A DNA stretch of 64,000 bases from Taxillus chinensis (Eukaryota; Streptophyta; Magnoliopsida; Santalales; Loranthaceae), in assembly GCA_023512835.1 (NCBI GenBank), contig CM042084.1, positions 49,771,609 through 49,835,608 on the forward strand, written 5' to 3'. Below the pieces are notes generated by a model. The model saw nothing but the letters and a program-made list of their open reading frames with translations, was not told where the DNA came from and did no database searches. Positions 11,455-23,547 of the stretch are shown in pieces; positions within the stretch are counted from its first letter, which is position 1, and the number at the start of each line of letters is the position of its first letter. The position numbers and the translations under genes are program-made.

Positions 11455-11870
11455 AATTGCCGGATCACTTGAAGTTAAAGGCAAGTGGATCCTCGATAGT
11501 GGATGCTCCGGACATATGACGGGTGATCAGACTCTGCTCGTAGAAGTTAATGAAAAAGGAGGTCCATTCGTTTCATATGGTGACAACAGCAAAGGTAAGA
11601 CTGTCGGGTATGGCGCTTTAACTAACGGTTGTGTATCAATCACTAGAGTTGCACTAGTCGAAGGTTTGAAGCATAATTTGCTAAGTGTCAATAATTTATG
11701 TGACAAAGGATTTACTGTTTCCTTTATGTCCAACTCCTGTACAGTAAGAGGAAACTTATCCGGAGATATTAAGTTATCCGGATCAAGAGATGGGGTCATA
11801 TACTCAGTGGTCTTAAGAAATAATTCTTCTGACCCTGTATGCTTCCTCATTAAAGCTTCAGATGAAGATA
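11455..11870 (+). pseudogene. Copia aspartic protease domain (element A)
   Basis: The motif WILDSGCSGHMTGD, near 11488-11530, is the D-S/T-G active site of a Copia retroviral-type protease, followed by VGYGALTNG, LKHNLLSVNNLCDKGF and GNLSGDI. The protease cleaves the polyprotein in the particle. It lies just before the GAG-pre-integrase region. The preceding frame contains a stop near 11424, so translation from gag is broken. Confidence 0.88.
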
Positions 11871-13296
11871 GTTGGTTATGGCACAAGCGATGCGTACATT
11901 TAAACTTTAAGACATTGTCTAAGTTAGCGTCACTTGATCTTGTCACTGGTCTACCTAAACTCAAATTCTCCAGAGACACTCTCTGTCGAGAATGCCAACT
12001 GGGCAAACAGACCAAACACAGCTTTAAGAGCAAATCAGTTAATTCAATAACCGCTCCTCTACAACTTCTTCATATGGACCTCTCGTGGTCCTATTTCTGT
12101 TCCGTCACCTGGTCAAGCGAGATATACCCTTGTGGTTATCGATGATTTCACCAGATACACTTGGGTGATGTTCCTGAAATCAAAGGATCAAACTTTTGAA
12201 CATCTAGTAGATCTTTTCAACTGGATAAGCAACTCACAAAGACTGAGCATAAAGTGCATCAGGAGTGATCATGGTACAGAATTTGATTTTTCAGAAATGA
12301 GATCATATTGTTCTGAACAGGGCATACAACATGACTTCTCTGCTCCTAGAACTCCACAACAAAATGGGGTAGCTGAGCGCAAGAATCGTACTTTAGTTGA
12401 AGCTGGTAGATCCACGTTAGCAGGGGCAACACTTCCTCTCACTCATGGGTCAAGCTGTGTCCACTGCCTGCTATGTTTAGAACAGAACTCTAATAAATAA
12501 ATCTACCATGAAAACACCCTATGAGATGTGGAGAGGACGAAAACCTTCAATTTCACATTTCAGAGCTTTTGGGTGTACTTGCTATATATTGATAAATGGC
12601 AAAGAGACCCGGAATAAATTTGAACCAAAATCTGATGATGGGATTTTTGTCGGGTACTCACTACATAGCAAGGCTTATCGGGTCTTCAATAGAAAACTTT
12701 TTAAAGTTGAAGAATCTATTCATGTGACCTTTGATGAAACTAATCTTGATTGGTCAAAAGTTGCTTCTTCAAGTTCTAACGTACAGGTTCAAGACAACAA
12801 CATCGACTATTCAAAGTTTATGATTGTTCCTGTTATACATACTGACCAACCAAGCGGTACCAGGGGAGCACAAAGAAATGATATGGACGATGCTACGGAT
12901 GACTCGGACTCTGGACTACCGTTTAGCTCCGGACATACTCCTACGGATACCCAAAATTCCGGAGCACCTTCAAGTCAGTCCGGACTAGTTAACACTGACA
13001 GAAACAGTGTTGAAGAACCATCTAGTTCAACCATACCTTCCAATACGGAAACAACTGGTCCGGAAGAAGCTCAACCAGCAGATATACGTGATCCACCAAA
13101 TCTGGCAGAGCTTCAAATTATTCACGATCAACCATCACATGCACAGAATTACAGATGGACCCGAAACCATCCCTCAGATCAAGTGATTGGTGATCCTACT
13201 GTTGGTGTAAGGACAAGAGCAGCCACCTCAAACATGAGTCTTTACTCGTGTTTTCTATCTCAAATAGAACCAAAGGTGGTAGATGAAGCTCTTTAG
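11871..13296 (+). pseudogene. Copia integrase (element A)
   Basis: GAG-pre-integrase zinc region first (WLWHKRCVHLN ... CRECQLGKQTKHSF), then the integrase core: LHMDL, VVIDDFTRYTWVMFLKSKD, IKCIRSDHGTEF and PQQNGVAERKNRTLVEA, giving D, D and E of the DDE triad. The C-terminal part has PYEMWRGRKPSISHFRAFGC and GIFVGYS, followed by a Ser/Thr/Pro-rich linker rich in SG and TD. Frameshifts occur near 12080 and 12447, and a TAG ends the frame at 13294-13296 within a stretch that normally runs on into RT. Integrase inserts the cDNA into host chromosomes. Confidence 0.9.
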
Positions 13297-13612
13297 GATT
13301 CAAATTGGATAGAAGCCATGCAAGAAGAGCTGAATCAATTTAAGAGGAACAATGTGTGGACCTTAGTACCAAGGCCTAAGTCTCAGCAAGTCATTGGAGT
13401 TAAATGGGTGTTCCGGAACAAGCTTGATACGGATGGAATAGTAATCCGAAATAAAGCCAGACTGGTAGCGAAAGGATATCGTCAAGAAGAAGGAATAGAC
13501 TATGATGAGACCTTTGCTCCAGTAGCAAGACTTGAGGCAATTCGGATGTTTCTGGCATACGCTTCATATGAAAACTTCATAGTTTATCAAATGGATGTCA
13601 AGAGCGCATTCC
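13297..13612 (+). pseudogene. Copia reverse transcriptase, N-terminal part (element A)
   Basis: The Copia RT fingers are clear: [67 protein letters not shown]. The gene is cut inside KSAFLNG by Athila element F at 13613 and resumes at 28760. ATTCC is present on both sides as the target duplication. Confidence 0.93.
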
Positions 13613-13870
13613 TGATAACGTGCATTTATGTCGTTATCCTATGCCTTATATAGGGTGTTTTAGCGTATGCTTTGTACCTATTTGCATGTTATTTTCCACA
13701 TATTTGCACTAACCCCTAGGAAGACCCTGTTTGGTGTATAGTGGTACTTTTTTGAGTGTTTTTGGCAGGTTTTGGAGCAACCTTTTCCCACACACTTTGG
13801 CTAGATCACTCCATCAACTCACAAGGAAGCTATAGGAAGAAGATGGAAGCAAAATGAAGGCAAAATCAAG

Positions 13871-14026
13871 GTGCACGTGAAAAGCCTTCTCACGTGCATT
13901 CTCACGTGCAAGGATTTTATTGCATAGATGCCTTCTACAACTCAAGAGGAAGCTTTGGAGCAAATTTGAGTCAAATTGGAGCTGCACGTGAAAAGGGTCT
14001 TCTCACGTGCATTCTCACGTGCAAGC
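13871..14026. repeat. CACGTG hairpins in 5' LTR of F
   Basis: Two modules, each GCACGTGAAAAG ... CTTCTCACGTGC followed by a further CTCACGTGCA half. The arms can pair as hairpins. CACGTG is the plant G-box core. Equivalents are at about 27499-27655 in the 3' LTR, where two sites have become CATGTG. Confidence 0.8.
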
Positions 14027-14144
14027 ATTTTTGCGCTCCAAATGATGTATTTTGTTGTTTTAATCATTTTCCTCTAAAGAACTGGGGTCAAATTTGGTGT
14101 AGTTTGAGTGTTATTTCGCCTAGAACGTCAATTAGTGTCACTAA

Positions 14145-14164
14145 CCAAAACGACGTCGTTTTGG
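14145..14164. promoter_or_regulatory. Perfect palindrome CCAAAACGACGTCGTTTTGG
   Basis: CCAAAACGACGTCGTTTTGG is its own reverse complement. It lies 61 bases upstream of the TATA box at 14226 and recurs at 27774-27793 in the 3' LTR. ACGTCGTTTT words are common in plant promoters and LTRs. Related palindromes precede the TATA boxes of G and H. Confidence 0.75.
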
Positions 14165-14225
14165 CTGCGACCACATTTATAATTAGGGCACACCTTTTGT
14201 AACCCTAATTTGGCCCACTAAAACC

Positions 14226-14233
14226 TATAAATA
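14226..14233 (+). promoter_or_regulatory. TATA box, 5' LTR of F
   Basis: TATAAATA in the context CCTATAAATAGGGG. The same box is at 27853-27860 in the 3' LTR. A near-identical one (CTATAAATAGGG) lies internally at 23540. Confidence 0.7.
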
Positions 14234-15138
14234 GGGGTCTTTGGAGGCATTGTAAATCATCTTGAGTGGGAGAATCTGATCTGAGTTCTAAAAAGAGCTA
14301 TAGCCATTGCTAAAAGATCGGATTGTCCTTGGCAAGGAGTGAGTTTGGGCAGCAGACGCCGGAGTCTTTGGAGGCTGGAGTCCTGGTTCATCTTGGGGTC
14401 TTCCTTTATTGTCCTGGTACTGTAATCATGTTCTTTCCTGTGATTGTTATTGTTTTTGTCATGATTATGGAGTAGTCTTGTTTGTCTAGGGGAGCAATGT
14501 AGCCCCCAATAAATTGTAGTCAGTTTGGTTATGGTTGTTCAATAAAATAGAATTCAGTTCTTGTTTAATTCACTTGCTTGAATGGAAATGCCTAGTTTAT
14601 GCATAATTAGGTAATCTTAGCCCTTGTCTAGGGTGGAACACTAGTAAATTAGATTTAATATTGCATGATGGACCAAGTCTGCAACTATTAGATTGTTTAT
14701 CTACCTTGATCACTTTTATTCACATGGACCAAATGGGATAAAAGCCTTAAATCTATCTTAGCAAGGACCAAATGTAAGATAGGTAGGAGATAATCAACAT
14801 GAACATGAACTACGACATCAATCAAGAACGAGAGCCATAACCAGACTATTACAATCGATTGGGTGGTAAACATTGTGACCCTAGATCCTTAATCACTGAA
14901 ATTTCTGTACCAATAGTTTGCCAACTTTCTGATTTAATCACCTTCCGTTCACATTATTTGTCCAACAAAAATCAATTGTCTAGACATAAAAACAACTTGT
15001 TAGCTTAGTGCTTGCTGCTTAACACCATTAGCTACCTCCCTTTAGGTTCGACAACCGGATTCTTAATACTCCATTTTATTACTTGACCAGTGCACTTGCT
15101 GCAAAACCTATAGACACAATTTATACGGGTCAAGTTTT

Positions 15139-15156
15139 TGGCGCCGTTGCCGGGGA
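15139..15156 (+). other. Primer binding site of element F
   Basis: TGGCGCCGTTGCCGGGGA, six bases after the LTR end. This is the PBS reported for Athila elements (tRNA-Asp type). Confidence 0.9.
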
Positions 15157-15323
15157 GGCAAGCCAAACGTTGTTAGGACTACGTGACATTAGGTGCTTAA
15201 GTTTATTTGTGATCTGGAATTTTATTTTCTTGTAATTTTGCTAGTACGGTATTACCTGGTATCTTTTTGTTTTTGCTACATTGCAGGGGTGCACCCAAGG
15301 TGTTTGAGAAAATTCCTCTGTGT

Positions 15324-16349
15324 ATGCGTCACACCAGGGGTGAGTTAATACCATACGATCCCGAAATCGAACGGATGTTGCGAGAGCAGCGAAGGGCTCA
15401 GAGGGTATTAGCTGCAGCTGAACAGCAGTTGGAAGGCTTACATACCTTGTGTGAAGAAATCATGGCTGAAAACAGAGCAAGGGAAGATCAGGGACACAAC
15501 GGCCAAGGCGGTTATCAGCCGAGGACCTTCATGGATTATGCTAGACCTGTACTATCGGATGAGTATTCAGGCATTAGAAGGGTGCCGGTCCAAGTAAACA
15601 ACTTCGAGCTGAAGCCTGCGCTACTGCAAATGGTTGGGCAAGATGCATTCCGAGGCTCGGCACTAGATGATCCACACAACCATCTAGCGCGATTCTTGCA
15701 AATTTGCGACACCATCAAAATTAATGGAGTCTCGGATGACGCCATTAAGCTACGACTCTTCCCATTTTCCCTGAAGGACCGAGCTCTTGGTTGGTTCCAG
15801 TCCTACCTACTGGCAAAGATACACACATGGGACCAAATGGTGGAGAAGTTTCTCTCCAAGTACTTTCCACTAACAAGAGTTATTCATTTAAGGAGCCAAA
15901 TAAATCAATTCACCCAGCACGGTGATGAGTCGCTATACGAGGCCTGGAGCGATTCAAAGACTTGGTTAGGAGGTGTCCTAATCATGGCAGGCCAGAATGG
16001 TTACAAGTCGAATCTTTTTATGCAGGTCTGCACGCAAATACAAGGAGCATGATAGATGCAGCCGCTGGAGGAGCGTTCATGATGATGGAACCTTCTGCTG
16101 CAGTAGAGCTTATAGAGAGAGTGGCGTTGTCCAACTGCCAATGGTCTAATGACAGACGCCCTAGAGCTGAGCCGGTGGCTGTGGTATCAAATTCATCAAA
16201 TTCAACTCAGTTCGATGAGTTGACAAGGAAGATGGAGTTACTGACAGAGCAAATGTCAGTGATGGCTGTTCGCATGGAGGGCAGAACTGAATAACCCAAG
16301 GCAGTTACTGAAGAGGCTGCTGCAGCCCAGCTATACGAAGAAGCCCAAT
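15324..16349 (+). pseudogene. Athila gag (element F)
   Basis: Gag of F. The likely start is the ATG at 15324 (MRHTRGELIPYDPEIE). A Retrotrans_gag domain follows: FELKPALLQMV, DDPHNHLARFLQICDT, IKLRLFPFSLKDRALGWFQS, FLSKYFPLTRVIHLRSQINQ. Near 15950 the frame shifts and continues as WLQVESFYAGLHANTRSMID, PSAAVELIERVALSNCQW. A TAA at 16292-16294 stops it, after which the frame family resumes. Gag forms the particle; this copy needs several repairs to be functional. Confidence 0.9.
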
Positions 16350-17750
16350 ATGTTGGGAATCGAGGTGGAGGATTTCAGCGACAATTTCATAATCCAAACC
16401 AGGTACCGGAATCCTCCTCGCCCAACAACTTCCCGGAATCAAGGAGGACCTCACCAATTTCAACAACAGCCTTACTTATGGCCAAGGCAGAATAAGGTCT
16501 CTGTTACTGGAGCAACACAGTATGGAGAACATTCTCAGCCACAACTTCCTCCTGGGTTCCAGAAGATGCCTCAACAGAAGGAGGAAGACAAAGAGAAGGC
16601 AAAGGATGAAGAGATGCGGAACTTCTTTTATCAATTTGCTAAGCAAGCAACTGACAGAATGAGTAAGGGGGAGACGAGGATTGAGTCCCTTACCACTTCT
16701 GTCCAGGATCTTGGGGCTGCCATGAAGAATATAGAGCAGCAGATTGGCCAGCTAGCAAATGCAGTTAGGCCATCTTTATCAAACACTTTTCCTAGCAATA
16801 CGGAGGTCAACCCAAGGGAGCAATGCAAAGTTATAATGCTTCGAAGTGCGAAAGAACTACCAACTGGAGAGAAGAAAATTGAGCCAACCAAGGAGGAGTC
16901 GGAACAGCACACCCAGGAGGAAGCTAAAGAAGGAGATGCTGAGCAACGTAAGAACCAGAAGGAAAAGGTGGGGAGTAGTCAACCGACAATCCGTCAGCCT
17001 GAAGTTAGCTCTCCTGTTCCATATAAACCTCCTATGCCGTATCCTCAAGGGCTGAGGAAACAGAAATTAGATGCTCAGTTCCAGAAATTCTTAGATGTAT
17101 TCAAAAAGCTGGAGGTGAACATCCCATTCATAGAAGCCTTGGAACAGATGCCTGGATATGTCAAATTTTTAAAGGATCTACTGTCCAAGAGGAGAAGCTA
17201 CACTGATTGTGAGATAGTGGCTCTATCAAATGACATCAGTGCAGTGGTGCAGCACAAGCTACCGCCCAAGCTTAAAGATCCGGGTAGTTTCACGCTGACC
17301 TGTACCATTGGCACCTCGCAATTGGAGCAAGCCCTATGTGACTTAGGGGCGAGTATAAATCTGATGCCAATGTCCATCTATCGGCGACTGGGCTTGACTG
17401 GAATAAAGCCCACTTCCATATCTTTACAATTTGCTGATCGATCGATAGGAAAGCCGGCGGGCATTATTGAAGATGTTTTAATCAAGGTGGATCGCTTTAT
17501 CTTCCCAGTGGATTTTGTTGTATTGGAAATGGAAGAAGATAAAGGAGTCCAATTGATTCTTGGAAGGCCATTCCTGAGTACTGGAAGGGCCTTGATCGAT
17601 GTAAACTCAGGGGAGTTGACGCTGCGTGTGGATGAAGATGCAGTAGTGTTCAACATGGAGCGTTCGATGCGCAAGGCAAATGATCATTCCAGCTGTTATT
17701 GGATTGATCAGATTGCTGAATTCGTGGACAGCTACTTCAAGAGAGCTTGA
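16350..17750 (+). pseudogene. Athila gag C-terminus and aspartic protease (element F)
   Basis: Open frame of 466 codons. The first half is a Gln/Glu/Lys-rich region with a coiled-coil stretch (TTSVQDLGAAMKNIEQQIGQ). The motif GSFTLTCTIGTSQLEQALCD leads to DLGASINLMPMSIYRRLGL, the aspartic protease active site in Athila form (D-L-G). ILGRPFLSTGRALIDV is the usual C-terminal protease signature. It is followed by a frame change before RT. The start used here is just the first ATG in the open frame; the true protein continues from gag upstream. Confidence 0.9.
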
Positions 17751-18940
17751 TCACCGAAAGCTTGGATCACGAATTGCAGCAGGTGGATTTTGCGGAGGTA
17801 GAACCAGGAAGAGACTTATGAAGTCTTTGAAAGAACGAACGAGCAAAGAGCCTCTTCCTCAACTGAATCCTCAGCAATCACGGAACCCTTGCCAGTTCTG
17901 AAGCAACTCCCAGAACATCTGAGGTACGAGTTTTTGGATACACAAGGGCGTTACCCTGTGATAGTAGCTGCGTCCTTAACAGTAGAAGAAACCAGACAGC
18001 TACTAGAAGTCTTACGAGAGCATAAGCAGGCCCTGGGGTGGTCTCTGGATGATATAAAAGGTATAAGTCCAGCGGTCTGCATGCACAAGATACTGGTGGA
18101 GGAGTCTTATACTCCTACCGTAGAGCGCAAGCAGGCTCAATCTTGCAATGAAGGAAGTCGTTGGCAAGGAGATTCTGAAGTGGAGGAAAGCGGGCATCAT
18201 ATATGCCATTTCAGATAGCTCTTGGGTTAGTCCAGTACAAGTGGTTCCCAAGAAGGGCGGCATGACAGTGATACGCAATGAGAAGAACGAGCTTATTCCA
18301 TCCTGCACAGTGACCGGGTGGCGCGTGTGCATTGATTACCGCAAGCTGAATAAAGCCACGCGTAAGGACCACTTTCCATTACCTTTCATTGATCAAATGC
18401 TAGATCGGTTAGCTGGCTACCCGTATTATTGTTTTCTGGACGGTTATTCTGGATACAACCAGATAGCAGTTGCCCCGGAGGATCAAGAGAAGACTACATT
18501 CACGTGCCCTTTTGGCTCGTATGCTTTCCGGCGTATGCCATTTGGTCTCTGCAATGCACTTGCTACCTTCCAGAGGTGTATGATGGCCATTTTTCAAGGG
18601 TTAGTGGAGGACATTATGGAAGTCTTTATGGATGACTTCTCGGTATTTGGTTCATCTTTTTCCATCTGCCTCAGAAATCTGGAAACCGTGTTAGTCCGAT
18701 GCAAGGAAAAGGACCTGGTCTTGAACTGGGAGAAGTGTCACTTCATGGTCAAGGAAGGAGTCGTCCTTGGGCATAGAGTGTCCGCAGCTGGGTTAGAAGT
18801 AGATAGAGCAAAGATCTCCACCATTGAGAGTCTACCTCCTCCCACTAATGTGAAGGGCATCCGGAGCTTTCGGGGGTCATGCAAGGATTTTATCGGCGGT
18901 TCATCAAAGATTTCTCAAAAATTGCCAAGCCCCTAAGCAT
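17751..18940 (+). pseudogene. Athila reverse transcriptase (element F)
   Basis: The pre-RT region (LPEHLRYEFLDTQGRYPVI, EHKQALGWSLDDIKGISPAV) is followed by a frameshift near 18130. The RT core then reads WVSPVQVVPKKGGMTV, CIDYRKLNKATRKDHFPLPF, CFLDGYSGYNQIAVAPEDQE, FRRMPFGLCNALATFQRCMM and EVFMDDFSVFGSSF. FMDD, at 18625-18636, is the catalytic Asp pair. The thumb follows up to a second frameshift near 18880-18940. It copies RNA into cDNA within the particle. Confidence 0.93.
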
Positions 18941-19430
18941 GCTTTTAGAGAAGGATGTTCCTTTCATATTTTCGGAAGACGCCTTTAGGCCTTTACATCT
19001 TGAAAGAGAAGCTCAGTTCAGCACCGGTGATAGTAGCTCCAGACTGGTCGCAACCCTTTGAGATGATGTGTGATGCGAGTGACTTTGCAGTCGGAGCGGT
19101 GCTTGGGCAGAAATGGGACAAAGTTTTCAGGGCAATATATTATGCCAGTCGCACACTCAATGAGGCCCAGCTCAATTACACCACTACAGAGAAAGAGTTA
19201 CTTACTGTGGTATTTGCGTGTGATAAGTTTCGGTCATATCTTTTGGGCACTAAGGTCATTGTCTATACCGACCACGCTGCCTTGAGATACTTGTTCAGCA
19301 AGAAGGATGCGAAACCCAGGTTGATCAGATAGGTTTTGTTACTCCAAGAGTTTGATCTGGAGATTAAAGACTTGAAGGGGACTTCCAACACTGTGGCAGA
19401 CCATTTGTCAAGGCTGGAGCTAAGGGAAGG
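18941..19430 (+). pseudogene. Athila RNase H (element F)
   Basis: RNase H motifs are in order: [81 protein letters not shown] at 19330-19332 replaces a residue (usually Trp in this family) before VLLLQEFDLEIKDLKGTSN and ADHLSRLE. RNase H removes the RNA strand from the hybrid. Confidence 0.92.
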
Positions 19431-20820
19431 TAGTACTCAAGGTGCTACTATTTCTGACACCTTCCCTGATGAGCAGCTCTTTGTAGCTGACGCAAAGACG
19501 CCATGGTTTGCTGATATCATGAACTACCATGCATGTGACTATGTACCTACCGAGTTTACTTATCAGGAAAAGAAGAGGTTCCTCTTTAATGCAAGAAGAT
19601 ACATTTGGGATGAGCCTGTTCTATACAGGCAATGTGCTGATCAGATCATCAGAAAATGTGTGCCAGAAGAGGAAGTGGACAGCATACTGAAGCATTGTCA
19701 TTCATCTGACTATGCTGGCCATTTAGGAGTGCAGAGAACGGTGGCAAAGATCCTACAAAGCGGGTTTTACTGGCCAACCATGTTCACAGACACATACACC
19801 TTTGTTAAGTCATGTGATCAGTGTCAACGAACAGGAGGGAATACAAGGAAGCAAGAGATGCCCCAAACTGGCATTATGCCAGTCGAACTTTTTGACATAT
19901 GGGGAATCGATTTCATGGGACCTTTCCCACCATCAGATGGATTTTCTTACATCCTTCTGGCTGTTGACTACCTCTCAAAGTGGGTTGAAGCTATGAAGCT
20001 ATACCCACTAGGAAGAATGATGCTCAAGTGGTTACCAAGTTCCTTCGTCGCAACATATTCAGTCGGTTTGGAACACCGAGAGCAATTATCAGTGATGAAG
20101 GGAGTCACTTCTGCAATAAACTTTTCGACAAGCTCTTAAACAAATATGGAGTCCAACATAGGCGCACCTTAGCCTATCATCCACAAGCAAACGGTCAAGC
20201 TGAAGTTTCCAACCGTGAGATCAAGCACATTTTGGAAAAGACAGTCGGAGGCAACCGAAAAGATTGGGCTCTAAAACTCGATGAGGCGTTGTGGGCTTAT
20301 CGCACAGCATTCAAAACGCCCATTGGAATGTCTCCTTATCGTCTACTGTACGGAAAGGCCTGCCACTTGCCTGTTGAATTGGAACACAAGGCATTTTGGG
20401 CCGTTAAAAAGCTTAATATGGATCCCAATGTTGCTGCTGAACTACGATTGCAACAACTAAATGAGTTGGAGGAATTTCGCTTCAATGCCTATGAGAGTGC
20501 GAAGCTGTACAAGGAGAGGTCTAAGCTCAAACATGATAAGAAGATCAGCCCCTCTACTGTTGAACCAGGGCAGAAGGTGCTTCTCTTTAATTCCAGACTT
20601 AAACTCTTCCCTGGGAAGCTGCGATCTAAATGGATGGGGCCTTTCACTGTTACAAAGGTTTTTCCATATGGCAGTGTTGAACTCCAATCAACCTCTGGAC
20701 AAATTTTCAAAGTAAATGGTTAGCGTGTGAAGCCATACTACATGCAGGACCATGTTAAGGAGGTTGATCATTTCACTCGAGCACAACTTGACAAGGGGAC
20801 GGTCAAGCTAAAGACCTAAA
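19431..20820 (+). pseudogene. Athila integrase (element F)
   Basis: The zinc-binding HH-CC region (HLGVQRTVAKILQSGFYWP, CDQCQRTGG) is followed by the catalytic core: [70 protein letters not shown], giving D, D and E. A frameshift lies near 20010-20030. The C-terminal domain has [20 protein letters not shown], which is homologous to the fragment of element B at 56900-57262. A TAG at 20721-20723 interrupts a tail that runs on to about 20820. Confidence 0.93.
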
Positions 20821-21637
20821 CTCAGCGCTTCATGGGAGGCAACCCATGGTGATTTCTCTTCCTTTTTATTTTATTTTATTTTATTTTATTGGGATATTGT
20901 TATTGTGTGCTTTAACCCATAGTCTGTAGGGAGTGCATATCTGTTTTGTTTTAACTTTTATTTGCAGCATTTGAACCAGGGCCTAGGCCCAAATTCCTTG
21001 ATGGAGCTTCTTTATGCTTGGGCTTACTTGGGCCTGTGTGTTAGAACTTCAACTAAATTTTCTCAGGCCCACATCCAAGCTCAGTTGAATTAAATCAGAG
21101 GGGCCCACTCCAATCTATTGCCAAACCAAGGAGATGAAGTTATGGATTATATGATGGTATTTTGCGCCCACTAACTGACACGTTTTTGTCCTTGGGAGAT
21201 GGGCTACTAGCCTGTCAAATTTCAACAACATTGGGCTTCATTTAGGGTGTCAACCAGCTTGCCCGTGAGAACCAGTATGTCACGTTCACATCTATAATGA
21301 ATCTACAGTTCATCCGTGACCTACAGGTGAAATTTGGACAAAAAAGGCCGTGCCCGTGAAAAGGCTTTTCGCGTGCACAAGGGTAGAATGGTCCAATCGA
21401 TCTGAAATTTTGCACAGAGGCAACTGGCATCTTGTAGACCCTTCTGAGACCTGCCCGTGAAAACACTTTTCGCGTGCACAGGGATAGACGCGTCTTTTCG
21501 ATCTAAAATTTTGGTGGACGATAGGTGGCAGTGTCTAGAGTCATCCAAGTTCTGACCGTGAAAACACGCTTTTCACGTGCACACCTACCTTTGGCCAATC
21601 AGTCTGAAATTTCGGTGGGCGCTAGCTGGCATCTTCT
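20821..21637. promoter_or_regulatory. Internal inverted-repeat region before the env/ULP ORF (element F)
   Basis: No gene is seen. At 21351-21379, 21451-21479 and 21551-21581 are three modules of the form (G/C)CCGTGAAAA...TTTTCGCGTGC, at about 100-base spacing, each followed by CTGAAAT-TT-like words. They resemble the CACGTG hairpins in the LTRs of F. The region is split from its downstream part (23453-23630) by solo LTR G. I infer a second regulatory region for the ORF at 23631. Confidence 0.55.
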
Positions 21638-23452
21638 TGTAAGGACCCGTACCTTGAGTTAGTCAGTTTTACCTTCTGAGTGGAGTTTTTCTAGATTTTG
21701 ACCCAGTAAATGGACTCCAATGAATTCACGTGCAAAAGGAAAGATGCTTAGAATGATGTCCTCTATCTACCACAGAAGTTTCAGGCCAAATGGACATGTA
21801 TGTGAGGTGCACGTGATATGGGTCCAATTCACGTGCAAGTGTGGTTGTCTTCTAAATGGTGCAAGGAGGCTAGGGGTGAAGTTTGAGAGCATTTGGAGTG
21901 CATATGGAGTTGCACGTGAATTGGGGAATTCACGTGCAAATTGGCGTGCAGGCATATTTTTGCATGGTTCCCTTGGTTTTGACATTCTAAGGAACTTTCT
22001 CCAAAGGACCATGTTGAAATTCTGAGTATTTTGGCCTATATGGGTGCGGAAAGGTGCTAACTTGTGTGATCAAAACTACGTCGTTTTGATCCTGGGATTC
22101 ACTTAATCAAAACTACGTCGTTTTGATGTTGTGTTGTCTATATAAGGAGGAGAAGCCCTCTATTTTAGGTTTAGGGTTCTCTTCACTGCGCACGTCATAG
22201 AGAGAGAGAGAGAGAGAGAGCTAGAGAGAGAGAGGGAAGGGGAGTTGCTGGTTCTTCGCCGGAGCATCTTGCGTGGGGAGGACGGCGTTTAGCGCGGGAG
22301 CAAGGAAGATCTGTTTTAAGGTAGGGATTCTGTTCTTCCTAAATCCTCCTCTGTCCTAGGGTCCTAGGGCAGATTATGGGTTATATCTGTTATATTATTT
22401 ATATGTAAATTCATATAGGTGTGACCTCCTATATGAATGTTGGCCTTAATGGCGATTTTGGTGTTTCGGTGTTTGTGTGATGCATGAAAAGTGTTTGATA
22501 AAATGCCTGTATGACATGCCTGCTACATGTTTGATGAAATGCCTGTGTGAACTTAGCTGTGTGTATATGCCCATTAAGTGTTTGGTAATATGTCCGTGTG
22601 ACTGGACTTGTGGTTTAGTGTATGTATGTATGCTGGATGTTTGCTCTATGGCCTGAATGGTTGGGTTTGTGCGCTTGTGAACGGGTGCACACCAAGTGTT
22701 TGGTTGTATGCTTGTGTGACCATGTGTGTTGTGTGCTTGACTGTGGTATCCTGGCCTGAAGAGGCGGTTAAAGAACTTTGCCTGAGAGGCGGTTAAACCA
22801 GTGGCCTGAAGAGGCGGTTAAATCACTTGGCCTGAAGAGGCGGTTAAATCACTTGGCCTGAAGAGGCGGTTAAATCACTTGGCCTGAAGAGGCGGTTAAA
22901 TAACTTGGCCTGAAGAGGCGGTTAAATCACTTGTGGTTAAAGTGTTAGCCTGTGTGGCGGTGGAAGATTGTAAATTGTTGATGTGGTTGTTATTATGTCT
23001 GTTGAAATTATTGTATCACGACACCGCACTTGTACACATGGCATGTAGATGCTAGGAACATGGGATGGGTTGGGGAGACATGATCCCCTATGGGCCGTGG
23101 TTGCTCACCCCTCCTACCGTGTTTGTTTGTTTTCCAGGGACTTACAGGCGTTAGGTGGATACACCAAGGTGGAAGACCCTCTCCACTTTATTGTTCATTT
23201 CAGTAATGTACTTTTATGATTTATGTAACCCCAGGGAGGGGAATGTACTAAGGGATTGAACTGTAATCAGGGACTTGGTTGTTTTGTGAACCTTTGATGT
23301 TTTGGAATTAAATAAAGATGTGGCTTATTTGATTTATTGTAATTGTTAGACTTGCTTGTGTGGCATCCAGTAATCCAACCCCATTGCCCTCCGTGTGGGT
23401 GAATGGGGAGTCACGTACCGGTTTCCTCGGGTTGGAAATCCGGGGCGTGACA
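21638..23452 (+). mobile_element. Chromovirus-like solo LTR G
   Basis: It starts TGTAAGGACCCGTACC and ends CCGGGGCGTGACA, with target duplication CTTCT at 21633-21637 and 23453-23457. There is no internal region, so this is a solo LTR. It resembles the LTRs of H: CACGTG/ATTGGCGTGC hairpins, two ACGTCGTTTT palindromes (22069-22090, 22106-22127), TATATAAG (22139-22146), a GA microsatellite (22199-22236), GGCCTGAAGAGGCGGTTAAA repeats (about 22750-22935), and the TCGGGTTGGAAATCCGG end. It is a diverged relative of H, not the same subfamily. Confidence 0.92.
22750..22935. repeat. GGCCTGAAGAGGCGGTTAAA tandem repeats in G
   Basis: Six to seven head-to-tail copies of a 26-base unit containing GAAGAGGCGGTTAAATCACT. 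The same unit occurs about six times in LTR1 of H (33729-33890) and, with many one-base losses, in LTR2 of H (39800-39950). Confidence 0.9.
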
Positions 23453-23539
23453 CTTCTAGAGTCTTCTTTGGTCTGCACGTGAAAATGATGGAGCACTTTA
23501 AGAGGGTTATTTTCGTCTTTTCCCCTTGTGGCGAATCAC

Positions 23540-23547
23540 TATAAATA
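23540..23547 (+). promoter_or_regulatory. Internal TATA box before env/ULP ORF (element F)
   Basis: CTATAAATAGGG lies 91 bases upstream of the ATG at 23631 and nearly repeats the LTR promoter box (CCTATAAATAGGGG at 14224). A CTGCACGTGAAAA half-hairpin lies about 65 bases upstream of it. This suggests that the following ORF can be transcribed independently of the LTR. Confidence 0.55.

Larger units (their letters stand above)
13613..15132 (+). mobile_element. 5' LTR of element F
   Basis: It starts TGATAACGTGCATTTATG and ends ATACGGGTCA. In order it contains two CACGTG inverted-repeat hairpins (about 13871-13915 and 13982-14026), a perfect 20-base palindrome (14145-14164), TATAAATA (14226-14233), and a long transcribed part without genes. 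The 3' partner differs at only a few percent of sites. Confidence 0.95.

Noticed and set aside
13894..14202. Open frame of 102 codons, duplicated at 27523-27861.
   Set aside because: Both lie in the LTRs of F at the hairpin region; the duplication is just the LTR pair and no protein similarity is seen.
22750..22935. Regular 26-base repeats that could suggest a CRISPR array.
   Set aside because: The units are contiguous with no unique spacers, in a plant solo LTR, and the same minisatellite is in other LTRs of the family.
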